Origin: Sclerurus mexicanus
Lineage: Eukaryota > Chordata > Aves > Passeriformes > Furnariidae
Reading direction: 5' to 3'
Assembly: GCA_013396755.1 (NCBI GenBank)
Contig: VWZF01005530.1
Location: 348,803 to 412,802, forward strand
DNA: 64,000 bases
The notes beneath the pieces are model-generated. The model had not been told where the DNA came from, did no database searches, and saw only the letters and a program-made list of their open reading frames with translations. This document shows positions 8,258-21,204 of the stretch, piece after piece. Position numbers and translations under genes: made by a program. Numbering within the stretch: position 1 is the first letter of the stretch; every line of letters starts with the position of its first letter.

Positions 8258-11200
8258 CATTTAATCTGCATTGGAGCTGCCTGTTACCTCGAGTCCACGA
8301 TACACAGTGGCCGTGGAGGACATGGATCTGTGAGAAACAGGCAGCAGCTCATTCTTCAGACAAGTGCTGCTTTTGCACCTACACTTCCTCCCCTTGAGCC
8401 TCAGCCTACAGCAACAGACACTGAAGAAGGGTAACAGCAGCAGCAGCTCCCGGTCTGGGCTGGGAGGCTCATGTTTCCTGGAAGGGGAAGGCTGCTTTAG
8501 TGTTGCTGCCTTGTGGGAGCGGCCTCAAAGGTGGCTCTAGGGAGTTCTTGGCTCCCATGCTGCTGCATTAGGCCAGCACTGCTAACCCAGCTCAGTTGGG
8601 TCTGCCTCAGGAAGCCTGACCATATTACCCTGGTTTCTTTATTAGAAGTTCTATCCTGGGCTTATTTGGTGCTGCCTCACCCCTTTGGGGCTGGTTCTGT
8701 TCTTGGAGGTTTTTTCTGGTTGTAAATGTTACTGTTTGGTAGTCAGAGTGCTGGCTGGACCTTGCAGGGAATCAGCCTCCTTCAACAGCAGGGAGAGAGG
8801 GAGGAAATAGCTGTTGTTAATCATCCGAAGAGACTTTGGCCTCCAGAGGTGGAACTGGAGATTGCTATATGTATTTTGTCAATCCTCTGGGAGCTGTTGA
8901 GCTGCAGGCCTCAAATTAAAGCTATCCTTAATCACTCCACAAGCCATCGGAGTGGGGAAAGAGCACAGCAACCTTCCATTCTCTTAACGCTAGACAGTTT
9001 GGGAGCTGCAGGTTTGCCATAAATTACCAACAAAACTTGGTTCCTGGAAGCATTCTTGCAGGCCTGGAAAGGAGGCTGAGTCTGCAGCAGAGAGCAGTAG
9101 CAAAGAGGAAATAAATGTGAAGCAGAGTATGTGGCTGAAAAACTGTAGATATTTTGGCTGCTCTCTGAGGTCAGCACTGCTGGAGGAGAGACTACTACCT
9201 TCTCCAGGTCTGGAAGCTCCTGCAGTGGGGACAGGCAAGTCCTTCCCCTCAGGCTGTGCCCCACTGAGGGGAAACATGGGTGCAGTCAGCATAGGATTGG
9301 GCTTTCGTCTGCCACTCTCTTTTCAGGCTGCCACTGGCTCCACAGGATGCAGCACTTGAGCAGAGCATTGTGGCTGCAGGCTTAGGGCCTTCCCTTTGCC
9401 ATGATCTCTGCCCTGTTTTCCACACCAATGGCAGGTTTTTGCTGAAACAAAATTTCTTTGCTTATTTGTTCTCAAAAGCAGGAGCACAAAAGAGAGAAAG
9501 GGCTGTACCGAAACCTTATTTTGATTCTCTCTGCAGTTGATTTTTTGTAAAAACTCTCAATCAGTTGCTGCAAACAATCCCAGATCCTGCGACTTGGGCC
9601 CTTTCCCACAGTTCTTGTGTGTGGCCTGTTTTCTTCTCTGCCCTCTGTGAGAGGGAAGGCAGGAGGATATCATGTAGGTTTCCTAGAGGACAGTTTTGAG
9701 TCTTCTCATTTCCTCTACTCCCAGAGTCCTGCAGTAGGTCACCGAGGCTGTTCTTTTCCTTGGGAACTTGGTGGCTGCAGGCTGTCTTTCCACTCAGCAC
9801 AAACCTATACCCATACTTGTAGTTGCATAAGCCTGAGCAGGCAGGCTGGTTGGATGTAATTTGCCTATAGCCACTGAAAGGATAGCACTTCTGAGAGAGC
9901 AGAAGAAACCTGTCGAGTCATGGCTGGGTGAGAGCTGCTGCACCCAGGTGTGCCTCCTGCAGTCCAGCACACAGAGCAGGAGGAACATTTCACCTGTGTT
10001 GAGCATGAAACAAAAAACTCCCCTTGCAAAAGTAACGGAGAACAGGATGAGTGTTTGCCTGTGTGTAGAGAGAGGCTGAAGCTTGTTTGCACCCAAAGCC
10101 TGAAGGGTTTTTCTCATCTTGGCAAAGGTATCCTAATGTGAGATCTCTCTACCAGAACCTGAAGCTACAGCAAGAGTCTGGGAAAGGCACTGAGTTTGCT
10201 GTGGCTCTTCAGTGCAAGGCACAATTAGGTGAATCAAAGAGCTCTCCTGTGAACTGTGCACCAGAGACAGGAGTTTCAGAAAGGACCTGTGACTCCTCAC
10301 TGAGGGCAGCAATGTGGGACTCATCTAAGAAGTCCAGTATAAGATCAGTGCTGCTGGGCCAGCAGCTGGGTGTTACCTTTCCTTGACCATGCACACTGGG
10401 GCAGGAAGCTGGGGAGTGGTCAGACTGGGGGGGCTTTCTGCTCCTCAAGGCCATTTTTGGACAGGATGCTTCAATTCATGAAGGTCATACACAGAAGCCA
10501 GATCCTTTCCCTCTCCAAAGTGGAAGGAAGCATCTCAAGATGCCCTTATCCTTGTGTGTTACAGTCCAGCAACTGTTGCTATAAGTATCCAGGAGCAGAA
10601 ACAAATGGAAGGATCAATAGCAGCCTAAAACACCAGCATCTAAGCAATTGCTTAAGCCACCAGGTTAGAAGACAGAAATGAAAGTTTGTTTTGTGCTAAG
10701 TTGATGCTAGTACTTCCTTCCAGTGGAGGAGAGATAACAAGTCCTAATAAAACTGCTTTTTTTACAGATAGTTTTCCTCTACTTTTACAAATTCCTTCCC
10801 TAGATGATAGCCGTCCCTGTCTGAGTTTTGGGAGTTAGTGCTCTCTAAGCAGAGCCCTGCTCACAGGTTTTGTGATACACTGTGAACTGTTCAGAACTGC
10901 ATGCTTCCCCACATAATGGGAAGCTGCTGTTTGTTCCTCCTGGCTGGGCCCAAGCAACCAAAGGCTTCCAAATTGAGAAGATAAATACATGCGGAGGCAG
11001 GAGAGGCCATTGGAGCCACAGGCTAAATAGCTTCCTGTTCTCTGAAAACCTGTAGGAGTGGAGATGCTGTTCTCCCAAATACAGCTGTGAGCTTGTTAGA
11101 GCAGGGAGAACTGCTGGGGTGCAGGGAGCATCCTGTGGTATCCCTCACTGCTGGGGCAAGGGGTGAGCTGGCTCAGGGAGGCTGAGAGTTATGCTGTCCC

Positions 11201-14200
11201 AGCTGGCGCAGCCTTTGGGTTCACTCCCTACCCTGGAGGATGAAGCATCTCCAGCAGCACCACTCATTTTGCCTTTGTTCTGTTCAAGCTCCCACCCTTG
11301 TGTTGAAAGGGATCTGTCGCTTTGGAGGGAATTTTTCTAGTAGAGCTTGGGATTTCTGCAGTCACTGCCCTTTCCTGCTGCCTGTGGTGAATGCAGCAGG
11401 GGGCGCTCTGCTCACGGAGAGCCCAGAGACACAGCAGAAAATTGTGTCAAAAATATGGTTGAGGTGATCAGTGGTGTGAGTGGATTAGGTCCCATCCTTT
11501 TGCTTTCAGGATACCTTTTTTCTCCCTTGTGAAATCACCCCCGTGGGTTGGCACAACCAGCATGTTGGAAGAACACAGAGTAGGGCAGGCAGAAGGCAGT
11601 GTTTGAGTGAATCTCTACAAAGGTAAGAATGGATATAAAAGGAGTGCTGCTGGGAAACTTGTACTCAGGGTGAAGTTACCCCAGAAGCTTTGTTGATAAT
11701 TCCCAATCCTTAACACCAAACCCTCAAAGAGGAAAGCCAGGAATTTGTGAAGTGAGTATGAAACAGTGACAACAGGAACCGCCTTCAGACAGTTCCAGCT
11801 ACAGCTTTGCTGTCGAGGCTACTTTTTCCTGACAGATCTTGGGGGTATAAAGTCCTTTGTCAGGACTTCATAGGCAATGTTTGGAGACCCAGGGGCTTTT
11901 CTCAGTTGAAATATGAAGGGTTGTTCAGCAACATTAAAATGAAGCTTCTTCAAAATAGAGGCAAGGCAACAAAGCCCTTATGCAAAGTGTACAAGGCTTT
12001 AGGACTCACCATCACAGCCCACTCCAGAAGCAGGACAGCGTGGTGGCAGGAACTGGCCCTTTACCTGCCTATCATGAACCTCCAATGTCATAATTGGCTG
12101 AGGCAAAAGTTTAGGAAAAGAGTTTTCAGTCAACAATTTGCAGTTTAAGATGATCTCTGCTGGAGCTTAAGGTGGAAGCTGATGTTGAAGGCAGATTATC
12201 TTCTGAGGGTCTGCTCTCCCTCTCAAGCATCTGGGCAGAGGGAAGCTGGGGACATCAGGACATAAGGCATGGGCCATTGCTGCTGCTGGGAGGGCAGCAA
12301 GTGATGTCAGGGGTGAGTGTGTGCTGCTGGCCTGCTCCCACCACATGCTGCCTGCCTGCTTTCTGCTCTCTCTCATCTATCAAAGTAATTATGCCCATTA
12401 CATTTCTCCTTTCAGGTTTTACCCTCCCAAATGTTATTCCACAGCATTAAACCTGTGGGGCGAGTGAATTATTGGGGGAAATAACTAGATATAATCCAGG
12501 TTTAATGGGCACATAGAAAAACCACACTGGGTTGGGAGGGTGGCTCAGCCAGCATCCTGCTTCTGCAGGCAAATAGAAATTTATCTTGATGTGTGTATAT
12601 ATCTAGTTTCGTGATCTGTGAGCTCTTAATAATTGGTTTGGTGACCTGCCGGCAGTATTCTCTCTCTGTAGAGCTTTCCCCAGTCCCCAGTTAATATAAT
12701 GGGTCACAAATCCCATTTGCTTTTGAATTCTGAGTAATCCTTTTGTTAATGTGGCCTATTGCTTTTCTGGAAGCATTGGAGGAAATCAGAGCCATGTGCT
12801 AATCAGTAAATCTGGTTCTGTGTTCAGAAGCTGCTGCCCTGCTCTGCTTGCCTTTTCCAAATGCCCTGTGCAGCCCGTTTGTGTCAGATCCAACACCTTA
12901 CTCTGCAGAACAGCAATTGCTTCCCAAGCCGTGCTACTACGCAAATGGTACAGGCTGCAAATGTTGGATGAGCTTGAGGAAAGAAGCGGGATGTGATGGG
13001 CAGTGGGCAGCCAAGTGATAAGGGGTTTGGATAGGAGAGAGGCTGGGCATTTGGGATGTCTGATCCCACCAGTGCCCTGTGTGGAGGGACAGTGAGTTCC
13101 CTGTTTCAGGAGTTGGGTTAGGTGACTGCTGGACATGGCATCCATGGGAATCCGCTTTTCTGCTTCTGCTTCACCAGCGCTCACAGCTCAACACTCAGTT
13201 CTGTCCCTACTTAGGAAATGTGGCACAGCAGATGGTGCCTTCCAGCAGTGTGCTAGAGGCTCCTGGGCTAGCAGGGGCGGGAGGCAGTGAGAAAAATGGA
13301 CATACCTGTCCCACATCCTTCTGGATTTCATATCCCTTAATTTTCTCTGCCTGAAAGCAGAACTATGGTGAGCTGTAGGTGTCTTGTCTGCTGTCTCCTG
13401 CCTTTGTGGGTATCAGAGCCATTTCAGAGGAGAAAGAAGCTGCCAGGCACCCAGTAAGGTGAACACAGGTATATCCCTACTGAAGGAAGGGATGGGAGAG
13501 CATCAGCCCCCCAGATTGCCTGGAGACCTGTAAACCACTCCAAATCACCTGCTGCTGTTGCTAACCCAAAGGCTACAAGTGGTTGGTAGGAACTGTGTTC
13601 CTGTTGCAATGGTTGCCCTTGGATTGAACTGAGTGGGAAACTCCAGTGGTATGTCCAAACGCCAGAATATCCCAAGTCAAAGGTCAGTGTTTCTTGATTA
13701 CTTTTTGTTTGTTTCTTGATTTTCTGTAAGTTTTCATTCTCCTGCACAACTGATAAGCCTCACTCTTCACCCCTTTACCTTGTGCTTCCATTTGTCTCCC
13801 TATTTTTAGCCTGTCTGTGGCATTCTTCACACAATGCCTGTGTGCACTGCTTTGATCAGAGCCTGCTGACGACAAGGATATGACCTTGAAGGCAGTGGCA
13901 TGCAGCAAAGCGAGACATGTTGTATTTAGTTAGCTCCTTGTAGCTGGGCATCGCATCACAACCCAGGCAGGCACACAGCATTCCCTCCCCTCACCCCCAT
14001 GCTGTTTTCACTGACAAGTCCCACCAGACTCCAAAACCCTCTCCATGGCCCTCACCCAGACTGAGAAACAAGGTGGGGAACTATTAGTACTGGGAGCTTG
14101 ATGCTCAAATGTTGCTGGCTCTAATTTAAGAGCTAAATTCCCCCAAGGATGGAGGTGGATGTCACTTGCTGCCCGTGAAATAGCTCGGTGCTAGGCACTA

Positions 14201-15239
14201 GATGGCAGGCAGTGACTGGGAAATCATATCCGTGGAGTTTTTCTTCCCTTTCCCCTTAAAATCACCTCCTGCTCTAGCTCTTGCATGCTTCAGCGTGGGA
14301 ACCTGAAGCATGGAATAAGGATCAACAATTTTTAACCGCTGTACTCAAGCTTGTATCTTGCATGTTGAAGGATCCCAATGATTGGCAGATGGTTGTCTTT
14401 GTTCCACCGAGGCTTGACAAGTAGCAGAAGACTCCAAGGAGTCTCTAGTGCAGGGAAAAGAGGCAGGCAGCATCTGAGGATGTAGGGTAGATGGCAGGCA
14501 GGTTATGAGGGCTGCCCAGGGTGTTGTGTGGGGGTTAGGGAGGGATGGGAGTGCAAAAAAAGTGCATCCATATAGGGTAGGGGTAGGAGCAAAAAATGAT
14601 TGTTGGTGTTTGACACAGGCAAGGAGAAGGCAGGAAATTCCCAAGAATGAATTTTCTATAAGCCTGGTTGTGCAGTGATTGGTTTGGAGAGGGGCAGTGA
14701 AGGTTTTTCTGGCAATGTCCAGGGTTCAGCCCCATGCTGTCCCTCACCTTGTGAGAGGGAGGGTGGTCACCAGACCCTGTCTGTGTGGTTCAGTCGCCTG
14801 GGAGGGTCTGATCCTGTTCCCAGGGTGGCACAGCATGCCTTTGATTTATGTGGGTTGGGCTTTGGGGTTATATACCCAAAAGTGTGCATAAAAGTGGACT
14901 TACCTAGAAGAATATATGTATCCCCTCCACTACCTAAGTGGTGCTGCATGGACTGCCATACACTATTAGAAGGCACAAGTGGCAAAATCCCTCCTTTATC
15001 AGCCAGGGGTCTGTGTTCAGTGTGTTCCTGCTATGTACTGCTCCCACCTCTATGAAGCTCAGGGCAAATGCAGCCCCTGTGGTGCCGAATGCCTGGCTGT
15101 CCTGTTCCCAGGCAAAGAGCCACAGCCCCTGTGCCACACTCTGGGTGTTGTAGGTCTCCTGTAAGCACCTTCCAACAAAAAGGGGATTATCTATAGCTTG
15201 TTAGAGTCCTTGCAGGGAGGGAGAATAAGGCTCTTTGCT
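8258..15239. other. Intergenic, no gene recognised
   Basis: Mixed-composition DNA downstream of MRPL46. Only small repeats stand out, such as a (CAG)4 tract at 8435-8446. The open frames (up to about 130 codons) resemble nothing known to me and none carries a domain signature. No tRNA, LINE or LTR was recognised. Confidence 0.6.
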
Positions 15240-15370
15240 CTGAAACGTTCTCTTCTCTGGGATTACAAGATAATGCATATAAAACGACATTAGCTCAGCC
15301 AGGTTTATGGATTATTTGAAAATCAAATTCTTTTAATCTCATCCACCATCTGGCACCAGCGTAACAGCCA
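15240..15370 (-). mobile_element. Decayed Ty3/gypsy-type pol remnant (end of RNase H)
   Basis: The minus strand reads ARWWMRLKEFDFQIIHKPG, then a TGA stop, then ANVV, two altered residues, and ALSCNPREEN in the same frame. This order (RW...L..FDF.I.H.PG..N.V....ALS) is the C-terminal signature of the RNase H domain in Ty3/gypsy-family retrotransposons, just before the integrase linker. The stop and the changed acidic and arginine positions show it is dead. I could not extend it convincingly: the upstream frame stays open to 15588 without clear RNase H residues, and no integrase zinc finger is visible downstream. No LTRs were seen. Confidence 0.6.
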
Positions 15371-16401
15371 GCAGCCAGCTCTCTGCCGCTTCCACCCTGA
15401 CTGTGTCTGAGTGACTGGAGTATCAGAGGGACAGCAGCATCCCTGGCCACTGCTGTGCATCCTGGCACCAGCACCCAGGCCAGCCTTGTCCTGATTTCTT
15501 CATAAGACACTGTGGAGGTAACATGTCTCTGAGGAATGGGAGGCTGTCCTTGATATGCACTGGGAATGAACAGATGGACTGGGAACATGCTTCTGCCTAT
15601 GTGACCATGAGATGGATCCCCCAGCCTTGGATAAAGGTTAAGATCAGAGCAGGGGATCTGCCAGTCTCACTGATGTAATTTCCAGTGATCTCTTTGCCTG
15701 GGCAAGGAGGGATGAGGTCATAGTGGCTCCTTGCAGGATGTTGATACAGAGGTTTTTCCAAGGACTTTGTGTTTCCCCTTGAATACTAATTAGAAGCCAC
15801 CAGGGTACATCTGGGCTGGAGGCTCCTGTGGGTGCCAGGGAGCCAGTGGTGGTTCATACTGTTTATGAGGGGCAAAATGAGCAGGCACACTATCCCCAAG
15901 GAGCAGGGCAGGGTGGAAGAGCCTGTCAGACGCACAGCATGGAGTACTTGTGAAGCACCACTGTGGACAGCACCACAGAGGCCAACCTGGCTCACTTTCT
16001 CTTGCTCACAGGTATGGGAACAAATGGGACTGGAGAGTGGTCAGGGATCACTAAGGGAAGTCGGTGCTACCAGAACTGGGCACCTATGAATGAGTGAGGA
16101 GTGTGTGCTGGGCACTGTTGTCCCCACTCCAATCCCACAGCTGATTTTTTCAGATGCGAAGCCAGCTGGGCTGCAGAGCTGTTTGGTTCTCCTGTTTTCA
16201 GTTTCTATGCTGATCCTCAGTACAACCATCCATCTTCTCCTGTCTCCTCCAGAATGCTTCTGTACCTACTACCAAGGAGCGCTCTAATCTCAGTACCCAT
16301 TTAACATGAATAAAAAGCCTTCTGGGACAATAGGTCACGGTTATACAATTTAGCTCAAGTAGAGAAAAGGCCTTTATAGCTGTGAATACATGAATACTTA
16401 A
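15371..16401. other. Intergenic, nothing recognised
   Basis: About 1 kb of unremarkable sequence between the gypsy-like remnant and the AT microsatellites. Confidence 0.55.
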
Positions 16402-16470
16402 GATATATATATATAACATTGGTTAACACCAGGACTTATAAGCATAATATATATATATATATATATATAT
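16402..16470. repeat. Two AT microsatellites in a duplicated context
   Basis: (AT)6-7 at 16402-16414 and (AT)12 at 16447-16470. Each is preceded by a TTA-AG/TTATAAG-like stretch and followed by AACAYTGG then YTAACA, so the block looks like an imperfect tandem duplication rather than two independent repeats. Confidence 0.8.
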
Positions 16471-16799
16471 AACACTGGGCTAACAGACTGTGCCTTGACT
16501 TCCTCCACAGAAAGCTGTAGCCGTTCTGCCTGTCAGCTCTATCCCAGTTGCTCTTCATTCTGGAGCTGCAATTTGCCCCATTGCCCACTTTTGCTGGGAT
16601 GTCAGTATGGAGGGCAGCTGTTATGGCAAGAGGGAGACTGGGAAGGGAGTTCTGTGACTGGTGCTCAGTGGGGCTAGGGATGTGAGAGGTGAGGATACAG
16701 CACCTCTTCCCACAGGTAAGGAATGGTACACAGAGCCAGGCTGGTAGCTGCTGTGCCGCCCAGAAATTCACTCCCGTGATTTGTGTGCCCTGAAGACAG
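16471..16799. other. Intergenic, nothing recognised
   Basis: Short GC-balanced spacer between the microsatellites and an AT-rich island. No feature recognised. Confidence 0.55.
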
Positions 16800-17060
16800 T
16801 TGCATGCAAATAAAAAAAGAAAAACAACGAGAAGAAGAATGAATAGCTTTAAAGAAAAGAAAGTGTAATTTCTGTAGGTAATTAATTATACGATCTCAAC
16901 ATTGTCTGTATCATTAGAATTACTTGGTTTTCTAATATATTGTAATTTTAATTAAACAAATCCTTAGATTCTTTTTTCTCCTCCTTTGTAACACAAATTA
17001 TTTTTTTTATTAGTGCCAAAGAATAAATTAATTGTGTAATTAGTGACTGTTACTTTGTCG
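16800..17060. other. AT-rich island, candidate noncoding regulatory element
   Basis: Strongly AT-rich against its surroundings. It carries a perfect octamer ATGCAAAT (16804-16811) and several TAATTA/ATTAAT homeodomain-like cores (around 16881, 16950 and 17027). Such islands between developmental genes are often conserved enhancers, but conservation cannot be seen from one sequence. Confidence 0.3.
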
Positions 17061-19589
17061 CTCCTGCAAGGGTTGTTTCCATGTTGTTTGTATGAAGTGG
17101 CTGGAGTGGTTAGGAAATGTTTGCTACCAAGACTCCCGGGAAGTAGCTGTCTCTGGCTGAGAATGCTGGTGGAGGTAGGGATTTGAAAGAGCTGGGACAC
17201 TATTGGCAAGAAGAGGATAGAAAACTCTTCCAGAACTGGGTGGAGGAGGCTGTCAAATGCTGCTGGTTATCCCCTTGCTCACTTATATGCCTGTGAATTA
17301 AATGTATTTCATTTTGATGCAGAAATGCCGTCTAGAAGGCATCCTCAGACCCTCCAGAAAGCAAGTGAATAGGCAGTGAAGCTGTGGCTGCTTCCATGTG
17401 CTTCCCATGGTAGAGGTGAGGGAGAAACTCCAGGATGGGATTGTCAAGCATGGACCACTGCAGTCATCATTACAGGGGGCTGAGAGCAGGTGGGGATGGC
17501 ATGTCACTCCCTCACCCCACCATGTGCAGGGTGCACTGCAGATTCCAGGCAGGAGGAGGAGAATTTAGCATGCAGCTAGTGATAGGGTCTTAATAGATCT
17601 GCACTTATTATTTTGAAAAGAAAATCAGGATTACAGGCTTATGAAGGATTAGTAAGCATGAATGCGTATTTCTGCATATACTGCTCCTTTTGTAAACCCA
17701 TTGTGCCATTAGGCTGATATAGAGTTATACCATTACTAGCATGACATCAGTGTATCAGATAGTCCTGATAAGAAGATCCAACAGCCATACTGAAGAAAAC
17801 AAGCCATTCCCACAGGCCTGCTGATCCTTCCCTGTTTGTACCTTCTGGTTTGGCTGCAAAACCATGTTGATTTTCAGACAGCATCAACACCGTCAGTAGG
17901 GCAGACACCTTGTGAGCCTTGGCCCACAGCCTAGGGCCTGTCAAAAGGACCAAACTGAGGCTTTTAGTATTTCAGTTCTCCTCTCCTGCTGGTTTTAATG
18001 CAGTAGCAGGAAAGTGGATACATGAGGATCCTCAGGTGTCTGTGCACTCACTTAGAATGATGGAGAGAGATCTGGAACTGCTCAGAGGAGCTTGGGTCAC
18101 TCATGGATAAATTGCAGGGGTCTTTCAGTGTAGCAGAAACTCAGCATTTCTGGTTTTAGACAAAATACAAGAAGATCCTTATAAATTTGGTGTGTCTTTT
18201 GGCTTCAAGTACTGCATGTTCTCAAGGGCAGTAGCTGCCAGGTCTTGGCACTTGGAGCCCTGGAAGTGTGCACGCTACCTGGAGATGTTAGGATATTGAT
18301 GCAAACTTTGGACCTTTCAAGAGCCTGCCTGTACTTCATAGCCTGCAAGGCTTGACCCCACATGGCTGTAAAGATGAGTAACTTTAGCAAATCCAAGTCC
18401 TTGGCTCTAGACTTCTTTAGAAATGGTCTTTGTAAGTAGAGATGCGCTAAGCAGAAAACTGGGATGGAGGAGCTCAGGGAACTGAGCAGTTATAGAACAT
18501 CAAAGCCTCTATGTGTGTGAATGCAACTTTTGATTTTTACTAAATATTTTCCCCTTTAGTTTAAACCATTGGATTTTTCCCAGGGAAATATAATAAGAGC
18601 CCATGTGTTTCTAACTAAATGGCAGCCTCTTCTTAGTAAACAATCTGGAGTCCAGTTTGAATGGGATCCCTACATTGATGTTTCTGGAAATCAAACAACA
18701 AGTGAACTAAGACAGCTTGTTCCTGGAGCTGTTTGCTGATGGAGCTGAAGGGAGTGAGAGCCCTGGAGCATCTGGGTCTGCAGGCAGATCTGTGGGACAG
18801 CAGGAGGTTCCTGTGCTGCTCAGATCTGGCTCCTTTCTTTGCTCTCTGTCAGCTGTCTCTGTACCAGACAACATCCCAGGAATGATCCCATGAGTTCCAT
18901 CTGTAGGCTCCCCTTAGCACTGCTGCTCTCGTATCTCCTGCCTTTGCATTTTCCTTTGGGGGTGATTTCAGCGAAGAAATGTTACTTTTTCTGCCACTGT
19001 GGTTCACAAAATGCATTCACCTAAGCACATCCCACCTCCGTGCTGGGATGGAGAGCATCCCTTCAGAGTGTGTAACATTTTGCTGCTGGGTGTTCTGGTC
19101 CCTTGGACAGCCACTTCCATTTTGCCTTCGCTTCATGCTGCAGGTTCCCATTCACTGTTCTTCTGCAACATCACTTGCATTACTGACACTTTGGACTTGA
19201 ACTGGGACCAGTTCCCTTTTTGTCGGGGTCCTGGTGCTCAGATCACTTTTGAGTGTGAGATTCCAAAATCACTTGGAATATTTGAAAAATTGTGTCCATT
19301 TTTTTTTCTCTCCATTGGAGTGTATACCCGTGGGGGTTTTGTTATTTTTTCCTTGTTCATGTTTAAAGTTTCTTTTGGCCATAATTTCTTTTTGTGATGT
19401 AAGTGTTCTGACAAACTTGACCCTACACTGCAGAGCAGTTCTGCATGAATGATCCAAGTAGGTCAAGCAATCTTTTTCTCTGCTTCCTTCCCCTGAAGTT
19501 AAAAATGACCCTACAACCACCAGCCTGGTGCATAGACCCCAGTGCACACAAGAGACCCTACAATAACAAACCAATGTGCACACAGCCCG
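17061..19589. other. Intergenic; one acceptor-like site with a 59-codon open frame
   Basis: A TTTTCCCCTTTAG acceptor-like site at 18559 opens into a 59-codon plus-strand frame ending TGA at 18737 (includes GVQFEWDPYIDVSGNQ). I do not recognise it and no donor is needed to explain it; chance is plausible. The rest shows nothing. Confidence 0.45.
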
Positions 19590-19617
19590 CTGCTGATGAG
19601 TGCTGACATGGTTTCAA

Positions 19618-19736
19618 AGGTACTGATGCTCCTGCTGATGTGTCCTTTCTGAGGGCATCAGCATCAGCAGTCCTGTTAGTTGTGAAACGAGGAGGATGAC
19701 TCATGAACCATATGGACACGAGCAGTGTCAGTACCT
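19618..19736. repeat. Imperfect inverted repeat with nested hairpin
   Basis: AGGTACTGA...CTGCTGATGTGTCC (19618-19645) is mirrored by GGACACGAGCAGTGTCAGTACCT (19714-19736). Arms are about 25 bases with small gaps, and weaker similarity continues outward (GCTGACATGGTTTC against GTTTCTAACATGCGTCAGC). Inside, CTGCTGATG (19632-19640) pairs with CATCAGCAG (19662-19670). It could be an old foldback or MITE-like transposon. I know no family with these ends. Confidence 0.5.
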
Positions 19737-19770
19737 CAATGGTCCATCAGGTTTCTAACATGCGTCAGCA

Positions 19771-21204
19771 AAATAAGGGGTGAAGAAGGAAAGCAGAAAG
19801 ACAACTGAACCTGAATTTGAGGGGGAATGAGCAAGTGATATGGAAAATGCAGCTGTCTCTGAGTCCATATCCCCACGCCTTACCAGACACAAGCTGCAGG
19901 GACACCCAGCTCCACAGGCAATCAGACATGGACTGTTGTTCTCCAGCGGGCTTCAACTTTCTTACTCTGCCGAGAGCCTGAGAGGGTCTTCCCCATCTCT
20001 CTCTGCAGAGGCTTTTGGAGGACTGATTCTTGTGGACTGACACCTCAGTCCTCCTGATTTTGCCACAGATATTGTGTCTGCTAGTGCAACAAACCCTCCT
20101 TAGGTCAAATCCAGAAGCAGATCAGAATTGCTTAAAAGTCCTGAAGCTGAGCAAGCAGATGGGAAGGCTAGTCAAAGCAAAATTAAGATGCTGTGAACCC
20201 TGTTGTGATGATTAATGGCTCTTCTTATATGAAAATGTTCAGAAACTGACATTTCTGAAGAAATGAGAGTGAAGTCTTTGGAATAAACTAGGAAGACCTG
20301 TTTGTTTTTTTTTTTTAAATAAAAAGAGATGTTTCAGCCAATACAAACAGTTAAGCATTCTGAGGTGTCTCTCCCTGCCTGCAATCTGTAACAGAACTAA
20401 AAAACCATGGAGACACAAATAGCTTAGTTTGGGTCGAGGGACAACCAGACTAGAGCATCACCTGCAGCTCAAGTGTGGCCTTCAGGGAGTGCTGAATGGG
20501 GGTTATGAACCAGCCCTTTCTCACCTCAGGGTGCTGCCCTATGTGCCCTCGACAGCTCTCTGAGCTTCCCACAGCTCTGGGGCAGGAGATACTAAGATGC
20601 CAAGAGACAATCTCAGTGACCACCTCTACCAGCAGCTCAGCAGGCACCTCTGCTCAGCCTGGCAGCAGCTCCCAGCCCAGCCCAGCCTCACCAGCAAACA
20701 GAGTAGTCAACATCAGCAGCCTCAGCACTCACCTATGTACCTGCAATCTATAAGCCTCCCCCATCCCTTTCTCTGTCACTACCCAAAGCATGGGAAGCAG
20801 CCTGGAAAGCTGGGGAGGGGTCATATTTGCCCAGATGCTTTGGGATCAACAATGCTACCCCAAGAGCAAATCTGATATCACAAATGAATAATGAATTGGG
20901 GCTGGGCTGTAATGATTTTTAAAAATATGGTTTTTAAGGCTGGTTTTTGATGCCCTGGCTCAATCTTAGAAAAGGTTTCACTGTTCCTAGAGCAGAAATC
21001 CAAGAGAGCACTCTGCATCTATTTACCATAAAGAATCAAAAATGGCTCTTCTCCCTCCTGGGTCCCTGCAGCTCCTCCGGCAGAATTAAAAGGCACATGT
21101 GGAGCTTCATGCTGGGGTGAAGAAGAGTGGGAACAGAAGAGAAGAATCTTGTTTCATCCCACCTGCTCTGTGATGGTGACTCGCCCCGAAGAGTCTCAGG
21201 AAAA
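19771..21204. other. Intergenic, nothing recognised
   Basis: No repeat, RNA or coding signature recognised. A T-run and A-rich stretch occur near 20310-20330. Confidence 0.55.
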
